A model generated the notes under the pieces. It was not told where the DNA came from and made no database searches. It saw only the letters and a list, made by a program, of their open reading frames with translations. Of a DNA stretch of 64,000 nt, positions 34,591 through 45,669 are shown piece by piece. The stretch is taken from NCBI GenBank assembly GCA_032719365.1, contig CM064870.1, positions 39,402,194 to 39,466,193 on the forward strand. Direction: 5' to 3'. Numbering within the stretch: position 1 is the first letter of the stretch; each line of letters starts with the position of its first letter. Both the position numbers and the translations under genes were made by a program. The stretch comes from Prinsepia uniflora. Its lineage: Eukaryota; Streptophyta; Magnoliopsida; Rosales; Rosaceae.

Positions 34591-37500
34591 GCAAGCGTAA
34601 TAACAAGTACATTATCTATTTGTGGTCATGATACATATGTACTGATAGATCTTGGGGCTACACATTCATTTATTTCCCGGAGTTTTGAATATTAGTTTTG
34701 AATATTAGTAGATAGGGAAGTGTCATCCTTTGGTTTTGATATGGGGATTTGTACCCCCACAAGGGATGTGCTAGATGTGAATAGAATGATTCAAGGTGCT
34801 CTAGTGGTAGTTGAGAGAAATTACCTCGAAGCCAGATTTGATTCTCCTATATCTTCATGATTTTAAAGTGATACTATGAATGGATTGGTTAACTACTCAT
34901 CGGGCTTCGATTGAGTGTTTTGATAAAAAGGTGATGTTGCGGAGTCCATGGATTCTAGAAGTAGTGTTTCAAGGAAGCCGGGAAGCATTTTCCACTAGAG
35001 TAATATCGGCTTAAACTGCCAAAAGATTGTTAAGAAAATGTTTCCACGGTTACTTAGCTCATGTGATTGATACTCAGATGAAACTAGGGTGTATTGAAGA
35101 AATACGAGTGGTATGGGAATTTCCTAATGTGTTTGCCAAGGAGCTACCTGGATTACCACCTCACAGGAAGATTGAGTTTACGATTAAGTTACTTCTAGGT
35201 ACTCGACTAATATCCCAGACGCCATATAGAATGGCTCCATCGGAGCTGGGGAGCTAAAAATACAATTACAAGAGTTGATAAATATGGGATTTATTCGACT
35301 GAGTACATTACCCTAGGAAGCCTTGGTATTATTTTTCAAGAAGAAGGATGACAATTTGTGACTGTGTATTGACTATAGGCAGCTTAGATATTTTTTTATT
35401 AGATGAGAATGGCTAGAAATTTTTTGAAAATTGACCTACGGTTTGGCTGCGGATAAAGGAGAAAGATATTTCAAAGACAGCTTTCCAGACAAGGTATGGT
35501 CACTATGGGTTTTTGGAGATACCATTTGGGTTAACTAATGCCCCAACAACATTTTTCGATTTAATTAATAGGGTGTTCCAACCATTCTTGGTTCAGTTTG
35601 TGATTGTGTTTATTGACGACATCTTGGTATACTTGAAAAGTAAAAAGGAAAATAAAGAACATCTGAGGATAGTGTTGAGGATACTCAGGGATAATCAGTT
35701 ATACGTGAAGCTCAGTAAGTGTCAGTTTTGGTTAACTAGTGTTAATTTTTTGGGATATGTGATATATGCTGATAGGATTAGTGTAGATCTCCAGAAGATA
35801 GATGCGGTAGCTAATCGGACTCAACCCAAGAAAACGTCAGATATAAGAAGCTTTTTGGGATTAGCTGGATATTATAGACCGTTTGTAGAGGGGTTCTCTA
35901 TAATTGCAGCCTTGTCAACTCGTTTGAATAGAAAAGGGGTGAGGTTTGTTTAGGATGAGGATTGTGAGAGGAGTTCCCAGGAGTTAAAAAGACATTTTAA
36001 TTCTGCTTTGATACTGACCCTTCTTGATGATAATAGGGACTACGCGATTTACAATGATGCTTCGTTACAAGGTTTGGGATGCATGTTAATGCAACATGGA
36101 AAAGTCATTTCCTATGCATCAAGAAAACTAAAACTTCATGAGCTGAACTACCCCGCACATGATTTGGAGTTAGTAGCTGTGGTACATGCATTAAAGATTT
36201 GAAGGAACTATCTCTATAGAGTGAAGTGCAGGATCTATACATACCACAAGATCTTGAAGTATTTCTTTATGCAGAAAGATTTAAATCTGAGATAGCAAAG
36301 ATGGTTGGAGTTGATCAAAGATTATGACTGTGCCATTAACTATCACCTTTAAAGAGCTAATGTAGTAGTTAATGCACTGAGCAGGAAATCTGTAGGTACT
36401 ATTGCTAATATGTGAACAACGTATTTACCACTTCTGTTGGAGCTCTGGAAGATAGGAGTCGAGCTTAGAATTGGTGATCAGGGGGTACTTTTAGCTAGAT
36501 TTCATGTAAGACTAGTCATTAATGATCGGATTATTGAGGCGCAGTTCCATGATCCTATTTTGTCCATTATTAGGATGGATGTGGAAGTAGGGGATATGCA
36601 AGATTATACACTTATTGATGATGGAGCCTTACAGAAAGAAGGTCGGTTATGTGTACCAAATGATGAGGGATTGAAGAAAGAAATTTTGGAAGACGCCTAT
36701 AGTTCAGCTTATGTGATGCATCCTAGAGGAACCAAGACATATCATACTCTTAAATAACACTATTGGTATGTTGGTATGAAATGAGAGCTAGCAAAGTTTG
36801 TGAGTAAATGCTTGATTTGCCAGCAAGTAAAATCCGAGAGACAGAAGCCATATGGAGCTTCACCGTCATTGTCAATTCCTGAGTGGAAGTGGGATAACTT
36901 GACGATGGATTTTATGTTTAAACTTCCAAGGACTTAGAAAATGTTTGACGGAGTTTGGGTGATCGTGGATAAACTGACCTAGTCAGCACATTTTCTACCA
37001 GTATGGGAAAACTATCGCATGGAACAATTTGCTAAATTATTTTCGGATGAGATTATCATGTTACATGGAACTCCATAGTCAATTGTGTCTAATCTAGATA
37101 TGAGGTTTACATCCCGATTTTGGAAACGTTTGTAGAAAGCTTACAAAATGAAGCTGCATTTTAGTACTGCTTTCCACCCTCAAACGGATGGCCAATCTGA
37201 GCAAACTATTCAGATTTTGGAGGATATGATGAGAGAATGTGATCTACAATTTCCTGGAAACTGGGATACTTATCTACCACTGATGGATCTCGCCTATAAC
37301 AACAATTATCAGTCTAGTATCAAGATGTCTCCATATGAAGCACTGTATGGACGACAGTGCAAAACACCCCTCTGTTGGACTGAGGTAGGTGAAAGGAAGT
37401 TGTTGACACCGTAGATTGTACACGAATTACAAGAAAAATTCAAGATTGTCAGAAAGCTATTAAAGGTAGCTCAAGAACGTCACAAGAGTTATGCTGACCG

Positions 37501-37945
37501 CCGAACTCGGGACTTGGAATTTACAGTGGGGGATCAAGTCTTCTTAAAATTATCTCATTGGAAAAAGGATTGTACGGTTTAGCAAACGTGGGAAACTGAG
37601 TATCCTTTATATTGGAACATATGAGATCACTGAAAAAATAGGCCCAGTAGCATATCGTTTGATATTAATGCTAGAACTTTCTTGAGTTCATTATGTGTTT
37701 CATGTCTCGATACTCAGGAAATATGTACTAGATAAATCACATGTTTTGGGATGACAGCCCATTGAGCTTCGAGAAGACTTGAGTTTTGAAGAGCATCCTG
37801 TACAAACTCTGGACTGAAAAGATAAGGTATTACGCTACAAAACTATTCCCCTGGTAAAAGTGCTGTGGAGAAACAAAAACGTGGAAGAGGCCACATGGGA
37901 ACCCGAGGCACTAATACAGACACAGTATCGACATTAGTTTGTATA
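34591..37945 (+). pseudogene. Chromovirus pol remnant, element L
   Basis: The domains occur in order. The protease has VLIDLGATHSFIS at about 34635-34680. RT fragments include MEIPFGLTNAPTTF (from 35513), the catalytic FIDD at 35609-35620 and a tether block IRSFLGLAGYYRPFVEGFS. RNase H has YNDASLQGLGCML and YPAHDLELVAVVHALK. The integrase zinc region carries H and C residues (MHPRGTKTYH, CLICQQVK). The integrase core has MDF, HFSTAFHPQTDGQSEQTIQ and EALYGRQC, and the C-terminal chromodomain-like end has LVKVLWRNKNVEEATWEPE (near 37853-37909). Many stops and several frameshifts make it inactive. It is Tekay/Del-like by motif style. Confidence 0.9.
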
Positions 37946-37970
37946 AATTTTGAGGGTGAAATTTTTATTA

Positions 37971-37984
37971 GGAGGGGGGTAGAT
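37971..37984 (+). other. Polypurine tract, element L
   Basis: GGAGGGGGGTAGAT, just before the LTR start TGTAACGG. Confidence 0.78.
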
Positions 37985-38696
37985 TGTAACGGTTTGGAAC
38001 ATCGGATAATGTATTATGGAAATTTTTAATGGAAATTGACCGTTTTTCCCCTATTAGTGTTTCTTTTGACTTTTGACCTGGAATGTCATATGGATTTTTC
38101 GTGAATACCATTGTGTAAGTCTCGAAATTTGAAAACCATAAACAGGTAGCACGCAAGAATCAGAGATCGATTGGGCATGTTACAAGTCTATCAAGGTTAG
38201 GGGCAATTTGGTAATTTGACCTAGAAGGGGCATTTTAGTAATTTTACAATAAGGATATTTTGAGTCATGATTATCACGTTTTTCTTACCACCTTGAGATT
38301 GCTACACCAAATTGGGGAGATGGAATTACATAAGGGGGATTTGTGAGTTGTTTGGAGCTTGGAGTGATGTTTGAGAACAATCACCCTAACTTGAAAGTGA
38401 TAGCAGCTAACCATCACTTGTAAACCACTAGAAACTAACAGAGACGGAGAGGAGAATAGGGAGACTAAGAGAAAATGGGGGGAGAGAGAGAGGAAACAGA
38501 TAGGGCTAAGACCCAAAAATCCCACAAAAAATTCACCTGTGAGCCTCCAAGTCCTTGAAGACGTTGAAGCTTCGAGATAAAGGTCCTATTAAGTCCTTTA
38601 AGTTCCTGGAATTCGAAAGCATCACAAAGGCACGAGTTTGGTACGTTGGGGGACCTAGAAATTAGAAGGGAAGTTTGGCGAAAACTTCAAAGGTAA
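37985..38696 (+). mobile_element. Element L 3' LTR, 5' part only
   Basis: It starts TGTAACGGTTTGG and can be followed for about 710 bp until solo LTR N interrupts at 38697. The rest of this LTR, which should end like CCCTATCA at 25830, is not found on the far side of N. See the finding on an inter-element recombination joint. Confidence 0.78.
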
Positions 38697-41502
38697 TGAC
38701 ACGACCCATCCCAATCCCTCCACCCCCCCCCCCCCCCTCTCTAAGATTAACGCCGGATGTGCCACGCTCCTGTATGACACCACGTGCTAGACAAGGGATA
38801 ACCCAGACCTTAACCCTTTCAGGGTTTCCAGAGCGCGCCAGGATTAGTGGACGAGTGTGATGTTTCGGTTTCTACTACAACCCGCAACCGCGATTAACCT
38901 GAAGGGTATTAAAACCATTAAAAACTATGAGTAGACGAAATTAAGTAGTTTAATGAAATCACAGTTTTTCCAAATCATATCACCGTGAAAACATTATTTA
39001 ATCAAAACCATTTCCTTTCTCCAATCATTAGGGCCTTAGCCCAAAACCATAAAACCAACCATGTGGGAACTCAGCCCAAAACCAAGTATGTGGGTCACAA
39101 CCCATATCTGTTAACACGGAAATACTAATCCATTGAAATACAGTTTACCAATCCTTGGAATCCTATATGCCTAACATCCCATATGTCATAATGTCACAAT
39201 CTAAGGCTACACGTGCCTCTCGGTTTCCAGCCCGAGTCTCCCCAAGGTCCACCTAGTTCTATGACCCTCCTTGGGGGGCGAAGGTTTTAACCACTATCAA
39301 TCTTGATCCTGAGCCTTTCTACGGTCTTTCACGTAGAGCATCCCCTCTCAGGCAATGCTCTGTGACTACTCTAGTGTCCTTGACACCTGGAGAGAAAATC
39401 CACACATAGGATGGTATGTTTAAAAACCGAAATCCAACTAGTGGAAAACCATCGTAAACTCATTTATACCTCAAATCCAATTTAAGCATTTCAATAGGAT
39501 CTCAACTCGAAGTATAATTTTCATAAACCACAAATGGGACTCAAGCCCGATATCATAAACCAACTGGGCCTCAAGCCCGATATCATAAACCACATGGGCC
39601 TTAAGCCCAATAGTATAAACCAAATGGGTCTCAAGCCCGATTCCATATTAAATCAAATGGACTTCAAGTCCAATAGTTCATAAATCCAAATCCAAATCCA
39701 AATCATTTCATTAATCACACCATAGAAAATACAAGCAAGTGTAAAATCAACATAAAACCATAAACCTCGAAATACGTGTAAATACGTAAATACCAAATAC
39801 CACAATCATACGCACTCAAGGAATATCAAATCATCGATATAAAACCTATAAAACAGTTATGCATGCATCATATTTAGAAAGTAATTGTCCACTCATAGAC
39901 CGTCATTGTTGCGCCTCGATAACCTTGCCATAAGCCTCTCCTGGCTAATCCAACCTCTCCGGGTCATCCAGACTTGTTCAAATCACACCCAAAGGTCACT
40001 AACCATCTATACAAGTTCTAAACATAAACACCCAAGACTCCGGAAAAAATCAATGTGTCCCAGACACGCTTCCCTAGGCTAAAAACCTCAATTTGACCTA
40101 TCAAACCATCTTTGATCGACCTAATACCACCACCATTGGATCTAGATTGTCAAAACCTTTAAAATGGTATTAGTCCCACCTCGAAATTTGTGCTCACACG
40201 CTCCCACGTGCTGGTCAAAGTCAACGTTAGTAAAAAAGTCAACGGATGACGTCAACAAAAGTCAACGCTGACATCATCGGTCAATGGTCAACGTTGACAT
40301 CAACATGATGTCATCCTGACAGATCTCACATCTGTCAAGTCTAACAGTGCCACATGTCAGCACTTGATTGGTCCACGTGTCCCCTGACACCTTGCCACAT
40401 GGCACCACCCGATTGGTCCACGTGGTTTGACATATCAGTGCTGACTGTGCTCTGATAACTGCCACGTGGCAGTCCATGATTGGCTCGTGGCCTAACAATC
40501 TGATAGGATGATGACGTGTCTTGCCACATCATCGTCTTCAACCTCCCGACGGGTCGACCCGATTCACTATTTCAAGTCGCGTAGACCGCGACTTGACCCG
40601 ACTCTAAAAGCCTCATTTCTAGTCTATTTTTATCCTAGTTTCTTCCTACATGATCGTCTTGATCCCTAGAAGAATTCTATGAAACTAGAAACGTAAGAAA
40701 TGGTCGAGACATTTACCTCCCAAGCGATGAACAGTCCAGCCACCTACAACTCAGTTCTGTCGTCAACTCCAGCCACCGCAATCCTCTCCGTTTGTCCTTT
40801 CGTGTTTGTCTGGTCCTTAGGAACACGACTTTATCATTAGAAACATCCAACAATCCCTAAAATCCATCTTCGAAATTCAAACCCGAAAACGTATCTTCAC
40901 GGGTTTTTGCCCACCATGCACGACGGTCCTCGCTGTTGCCACCATTCAGCTCGTCTCAGTCCACTCTCTCACTTCCTTTCACACACAAGCAACAATGGAT
41001 GAAGTTTGAATGATTAATGGTGTGGGTTGGGTTTGTGCGTTTCTGTATGGTTTCGCGTTAACAAAGAATAAAGAAGATGAATGAAATAAGGATCCTAATG
41101 TTTGAGGTAATGGGCCAATCAAATGAGGGACAGGTGTCACTCACTGATCAGTCCACTCAGATTTTCAACCCAATAGAAAACTATCATTTGTCCATTTTTC
41201 TTAGTTTGCGTAAATAATTCAAATTTCGCTCCCATGACCATAACTTTTTCGTCGAATGTCCGAATTTGATGTGCCACTTGTTTACGAACTTGTAACGTCC
41301 CGATCTACGTAACGGTCCTCAGCCCTCATGCCTTTGACTTCCTAGGTCAAAAGTCAACTTTTTGCCCATACCTAGGAGAAAAATCCTCATTTTACATCAA
41401 CTTTTCGAAACTCCATGACTAATTCTCGATTAGTCACGATAAATCTTAATTAATCCTTAATTATCCTTAATTAATCTCGTGAATTTAGGAAAGGTAGTTA
41501 CA
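38697..41502 (-). mobile_element. Solo LTR N
   Basis: This 2806-bp minus-oriented LTR starts (3' end) TGACACGACCC and ends TTGTAACTACC on the minus strand. The flanks are GGTAA (38692-38696) and AGTAA (41503-41507), an imperfect 5-bp match. A 15-C run at 38723-38737 replaces the usual short C run. The 30-bp minisatellite is present reversed (about 39530-39645), as are ACGT-core boxes at 40230-40520 and a degenerate palindrome at 41121-41146. The two flanks belong to different sequences (L LTR and an FLA pseudogene). Confidence 0.82.
39530..39645 (-). repeat. 30-bp minisatellite, LTR N
   Basis: About four diverged units of TCAAGCCCGATATCATAAAC, the reverse complement of the G and K repeat. 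Confidence 0.78.
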
Positions 41503-41509
41503 AGTAAGA

Positions 41510-41867
41510 CGCTTGAGAACTCTACCATGTCAGCCCTTCAAGATCTCTAAATCGCACTCCATCTACTCTATCAAAAACATCATCTCCATCCACGTCCTCC
41601 TCAACTACTTTAGCACGATGTAGCTCTACCAGATCACCAATGGTGCCGCCTTCACCGCCATTATGTTCTAGGCCATCGACCCTTGGCTAAGTGGGATTCA
41701 TCAACATCACCGACTTAAATTGGGAAAAAGTTGCATTTACCCCCAAGGACAATGACGACACATTCACCGCTAATTTTGTCAAATTTGTTGAGGAGGTTCC
41801 ATATAACATCTCTATTATCCAGATCAGCTTTGTCCTCCCCAGCACCGCCCCGAGTATCATTGCCTAA
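41510..41867 (+). pseudogene. Fasciclin-like arabinogalactan protein (FLA) pseudogene
   Basis: Translated fragments read SIYSIKNIISIHVLLNYFST, LYQITNGAAFTAIMF, GFINITDLNWEKVAFTP and VEEVPYNISIIQISFVLPS. They are consecutive parts of the first fasciclin domain of plant FLA proteins, cell-surface glycoproteins involved in wall adhesion. Two in-frame stops (TAG after the FSTM block and after AAFTAIMF) and at least two frame changes disable it. It ends at TAA 41865-41867, much earlier than a full FLA, with no AGP or GPI region. The N-terminal half is missing at solo LTR N. It is the only trace of a host gene in the window. Confidence 0.78.
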
Positions 41868-43103
41868 CAAAAAATAATTCTTAACGATTTTTCTTTGAAA
41901 TTACTCTTTTTGTTTCGATTGGATTTTGGATTGGGTTATTGTACAACAAAATGTCCAATTTCAATTACATATATAAGCAGAAGAAGATAATGCTATTTTT
42001 TAATTTTCTTCTTTTTGTAAGACTATTTTCTCTACTTATGCAACAAAGCTAATTTATTTATTTTTTTTCCTAAATTTAAAAGTGTTGTTATTATAAACCT
42101 TTACTGAAAGTTTAAATATGATCAAAGTAATGTTTGTTTTTCCAAACTAATTTTATGAATTAATAAATTTCAGAAAAATTTTAAGTACATTGATATAAAA
42201 ACTTTCTCATTCGTACAAATTTTTATATATTTACCATCAATACGAGCTTTCATATATTTATCACTTATACAAATTTTCATATGTTTATAAATGACAAAAA
42301 TATTAATTTCATGAACCAACACATTTCATAAAATAATCTTATACGAAATATTTTTATTTGGTCACATATTTAAAAATTAGTTAAGATATAACTTTAGTAT
42401 ATTTATTATAAGGATAATTATAAATAGGTCCAATTTTTTAGTTCAACTTATAAGCTAATCAACTATGATAAATAGAGATAATAAAATATAAATAAAGTTT
42501 TTTTTATTATTTGTCAAATTATATCATTCTTTTTAGCTCGTTATTTTTTAAACAATTACATATATACCATTACATATTATATTTATATACCTACCAATAT
42601 ATGATTTTATATTTATAGATAAATTAAATAATATTACATACTTAACTCTCCCATATAAATAAGATACTTATATATATATATATATATATATTCTAATTGC
42701 ATCATAATAGGTGTATTTTTTTTAATATACCTCTTGCAAAAGAAAATAAATATACAGGTTCTTTTTAATTTAACTACGAAAAGTAATAAGATAAATGACG
42801 TACATGTAACTCTCTGACTCTTCAAAAGTATCAGATGTTATTCGATAAAACAAATATAAAATAAATCTTCTGAAATTTAGTTAGAATTATCATAATTTAA
42901 TTAATTTTGAAAATTAAGTATAAAATAATAATATTTAAAATTTGAAATTTTCTCATCTATATTTGAAAAAAATGGTATTTAAAAACTTAAAAAAACAAAA
43001 CCATAAAAAGAACACAGTAAAAATCTAAAAACAAATAGCAAACGGACTATTTTATATGTTAAGTGGATTAATTTATAAGTTAGGCTTAAAAATTGGACCA
43101 ATT
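41868..43103. other. AT-rich background, no gene seen
   Basis: This non-repetitive-looking, very AT-rich DNA begins in what may be the old 3' flank of the FLA fragment. It contains a (TA)11 microsatellite at 42669-42690. Short open frames are low complexity. It resumes at 54650 after LTR A, as shown by near-matching target copies CAATT (43099-43103) and TAATT (54650-54654). Confidence 0.7.
42669..42690. repeat. (TA)n microsatellite
   Basis: Eleven uninterrupted TA units. Confidence 0.95.
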
Positions 43104-43494
43104 TGACAGGACCCGTCCCAACTAGACTTTGATAACCATGCCCGATCCTGCTCCTGTCTGACAAGTCAACTGCAGTCCCGAAACTACCCCTCAGCACCTG
43201 TCAGACAAGGGATAACTACACTGATTTCTGCTCATACCTCCACCTCTCGATCAGCCCCGAACGTCGTGCCACGGCCTGGAGGGTCATCAAAACAGAAAAG
43301 GTGTGAGTGGACAAAAATAATAGCCTTTGAAAATACATTTCAAATAGACCATTTCCCCCTCCAGTTTATCAAACCATCCATGCATAGGGTAAAACATATG
43401 AATAACAATCACCGGCTTTCCAGCCAAATCACATAAAAAGTATCAAATCCCGGCTCTCAAGCCAAACATATGAAAACACTAACCTGGCCACAAA

Positions 43495-43580
43495 GACCAA
43501 AACCCGTACTCAATACCAATACGCAAAGAATGACCAAAACCCGTACTCAATACTAGTACGCAAAGAATGACCAAAACCCG
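43495..43580. repeat. 37-bp tandem repeat, target of LTR B
   Basis: Two complete units starting GACCAAAACCCGTACTCAAT and the first 12 bases of a third, which continues after LTR B at 49606. B inserted inside the third unit. Confidence 0.85.
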
Positions 43581-44106
43581 TGTAACGACCCGTCCCAAAT
43601 TCCTAGATTAGATTAGTGACTAATCACGATTAATGAGGTTAAACGGTGATTAGTAGAGCGAAATCGGACGAACAGTGCGAAATGACCGTTTTGCCCCTAG
43701 TGGTGGTAAAACGTTGACTTTTTAATCGGGCGGTCAAATGGAGTTTGACCGATGGCCGTGACGTATTTCGTGACGTCACGAGTTCATAGACAGGTGGCAC
43801 GTTCAATTCCGACGTTCGAGGAGGAAGTTATGACGTTCGGAAGCCTAAGGGCATTTTGGTAATTTGGGTGAATAGGAGGTCAAATGTTGACTTTTTGACC
43901 GGGAGGTCCAATGGCCGAGGGCCAAAGACCGTTACGTAGATAAGGACGATACGAATCCATAGACAAGCGGCACGTCGAATTCGGACATTCGACGACGAAG
44001 TTACGGTTCACAGAAGTTTCGGGATACTATTTACGGCGACACGTTTTACTAGACAAAAAGTGCAGTTTTGTCTCTAGTGAGCCCAGATATTTGTCCTGAT
44101 GCCAAT

Positions 44107-44132
44107 GGATGAGTGACAAGTGTCACCCATCC
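44107..44132. promoter_or_regulatory. Conserved 26-bp LTR palindrome, LTR B copy
   Basis: The arms are GGATGAGTGACAA and GTGTCACCCATCC, with one arm mismatch plus the centre. GCCAAT lies directly upstream in the sense of the LTR. Confidence 0.6.
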
Positions 44133-45669
44133 AATGGACACCATATTTCCTTCATGCACCGTGCAAACCAATCCATTTTCTCCATTTCAAACACACACCC
44201 AAAACCCACCCGATCTCACCATTTCTCTCATTCCCGTGCAACCCCAAAACCCATCCATTTCGACCAGGACTGAGACCAGAGAGTGGGGAGGCGGTTGGAT
44301 GCAGTGGCGGGCCCAGGGAGCGCCGCCGTGGATGCCGGTGGTGGCCAACCCGCGAGGTAATCGGTTTTACCCGATTTTGTTCATTTTCCATTTTAATTGT
44401 TATGGGCCGATTTTGATGGTTTCATTGAACTAAATAGGTTGCTAGGATAGTTTTAGGAGGGTTTGGAGGGTGGTTCACGGTGGAGGAAGGCTGGAAGGTG
44501 GCCGGGAAAAACAGGGGTCGTGGGGGTTAATTTTTAGGGATCGATTTAGAGGGTTTTAGGTTGTTTTGTTAATTGGGTTAGATAAGAAACACAAAAATAG
44601 GAATTTAGGAATTGAAATGGAAGAAAACGGATGAAAAATGAGGGAGAAGGAGGCCTGGACCGGTTACGCCGGTCCAGTTGCAGGGGTTGGATCGGACCGG
44701 CCGGCCCGGCCCGGCTGTGCGAGGAAGGAGACAGGTACTGTAGCAGGCGCGTGAGGCCCACGCGCAGCCACTTTAGGCGGTGCGTGAGGGCGCGTGGTAG
44801 GGAATCTGGGGAAGATTCCAACATACGAAATCATCTATTCGATGTAACGAACATTTTGGGACTGGTTTTATGTCGATCGGACATCGTTTCGATAGTTTTC
44901 GGGATGTCGGAAGGTTTAGGGTCGATTTAAAAATAGTTAAAAGTTCGGGAAAATTACGGGTCTTTGGTAGGAGGTTAATTAAGTAGTTAGTAACCTTCTA
45001 TTAAAATTTGGACAGGTTTGGGAGTCCCGGTGATGGTGATCGGCTCGGGGAGCCGTATGGCACGCAAATCGAGGCGGCAGCTCGGACGGTCTGTGAGTGG
45101 ACCTTGTTTTTTAAATTGGTGCATGCATAAATGTTTATTATATGTTTTATTACATGTTTGATGATGTCACGGGTGCATTTGTATGTGGTTACGTATAAGC
45201 ACGTATTTCGAGGTTTCGGCCTTGTACGGTGCTTATACGGGTCTGTATTTCTTTATTGGTTTTAATGAAATGGTTTTGGATTTCTAAAAGGATAAACTCG
45301 GGTATGAGACCCATTTGGTTTTGTCTCAGGCATATGACGCTATTTACGACCTTCGGGTCTAAATCGTGGTCGCGGCGGGTGCTATGTGCACGGCGATCAA
45401 CGATACGACGCTCGCCTCCGGATTGGGATGTGTTCCTTCCGGAGAGGTCACGATGCACGATTCGTGGTCGGGCAGCCTGGAGAGGCTCGACTTCGAAGTG
45501 CTGATGGTTCAGGATAGCGATCGGTGATGAGTGCACCATGATCCTATGGTGGTCGCGTCGGTTGATTCGTTCACGGCGACATACCAGGATTGAGAGCGGT
45601 CCTGGATGGATGGTTGCACGCATCACTATGATCGGAGTCGTGACTGACCCTTAGATATTGGGCACGGTG

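Noticed and set aside
26932..34595. Target duplication around element K
   Set aside because: Flanks CCGGG and GCAAG do not match, so none is claimed, although the L gag and protease on either side are contiguous in layout.
44113..44433. Three overlapping open frames of about 80-106 codons
   Set aside because: They overlap in different frames and strands in LTR B. Typical of stop-poor GC-rich LTR sequence.
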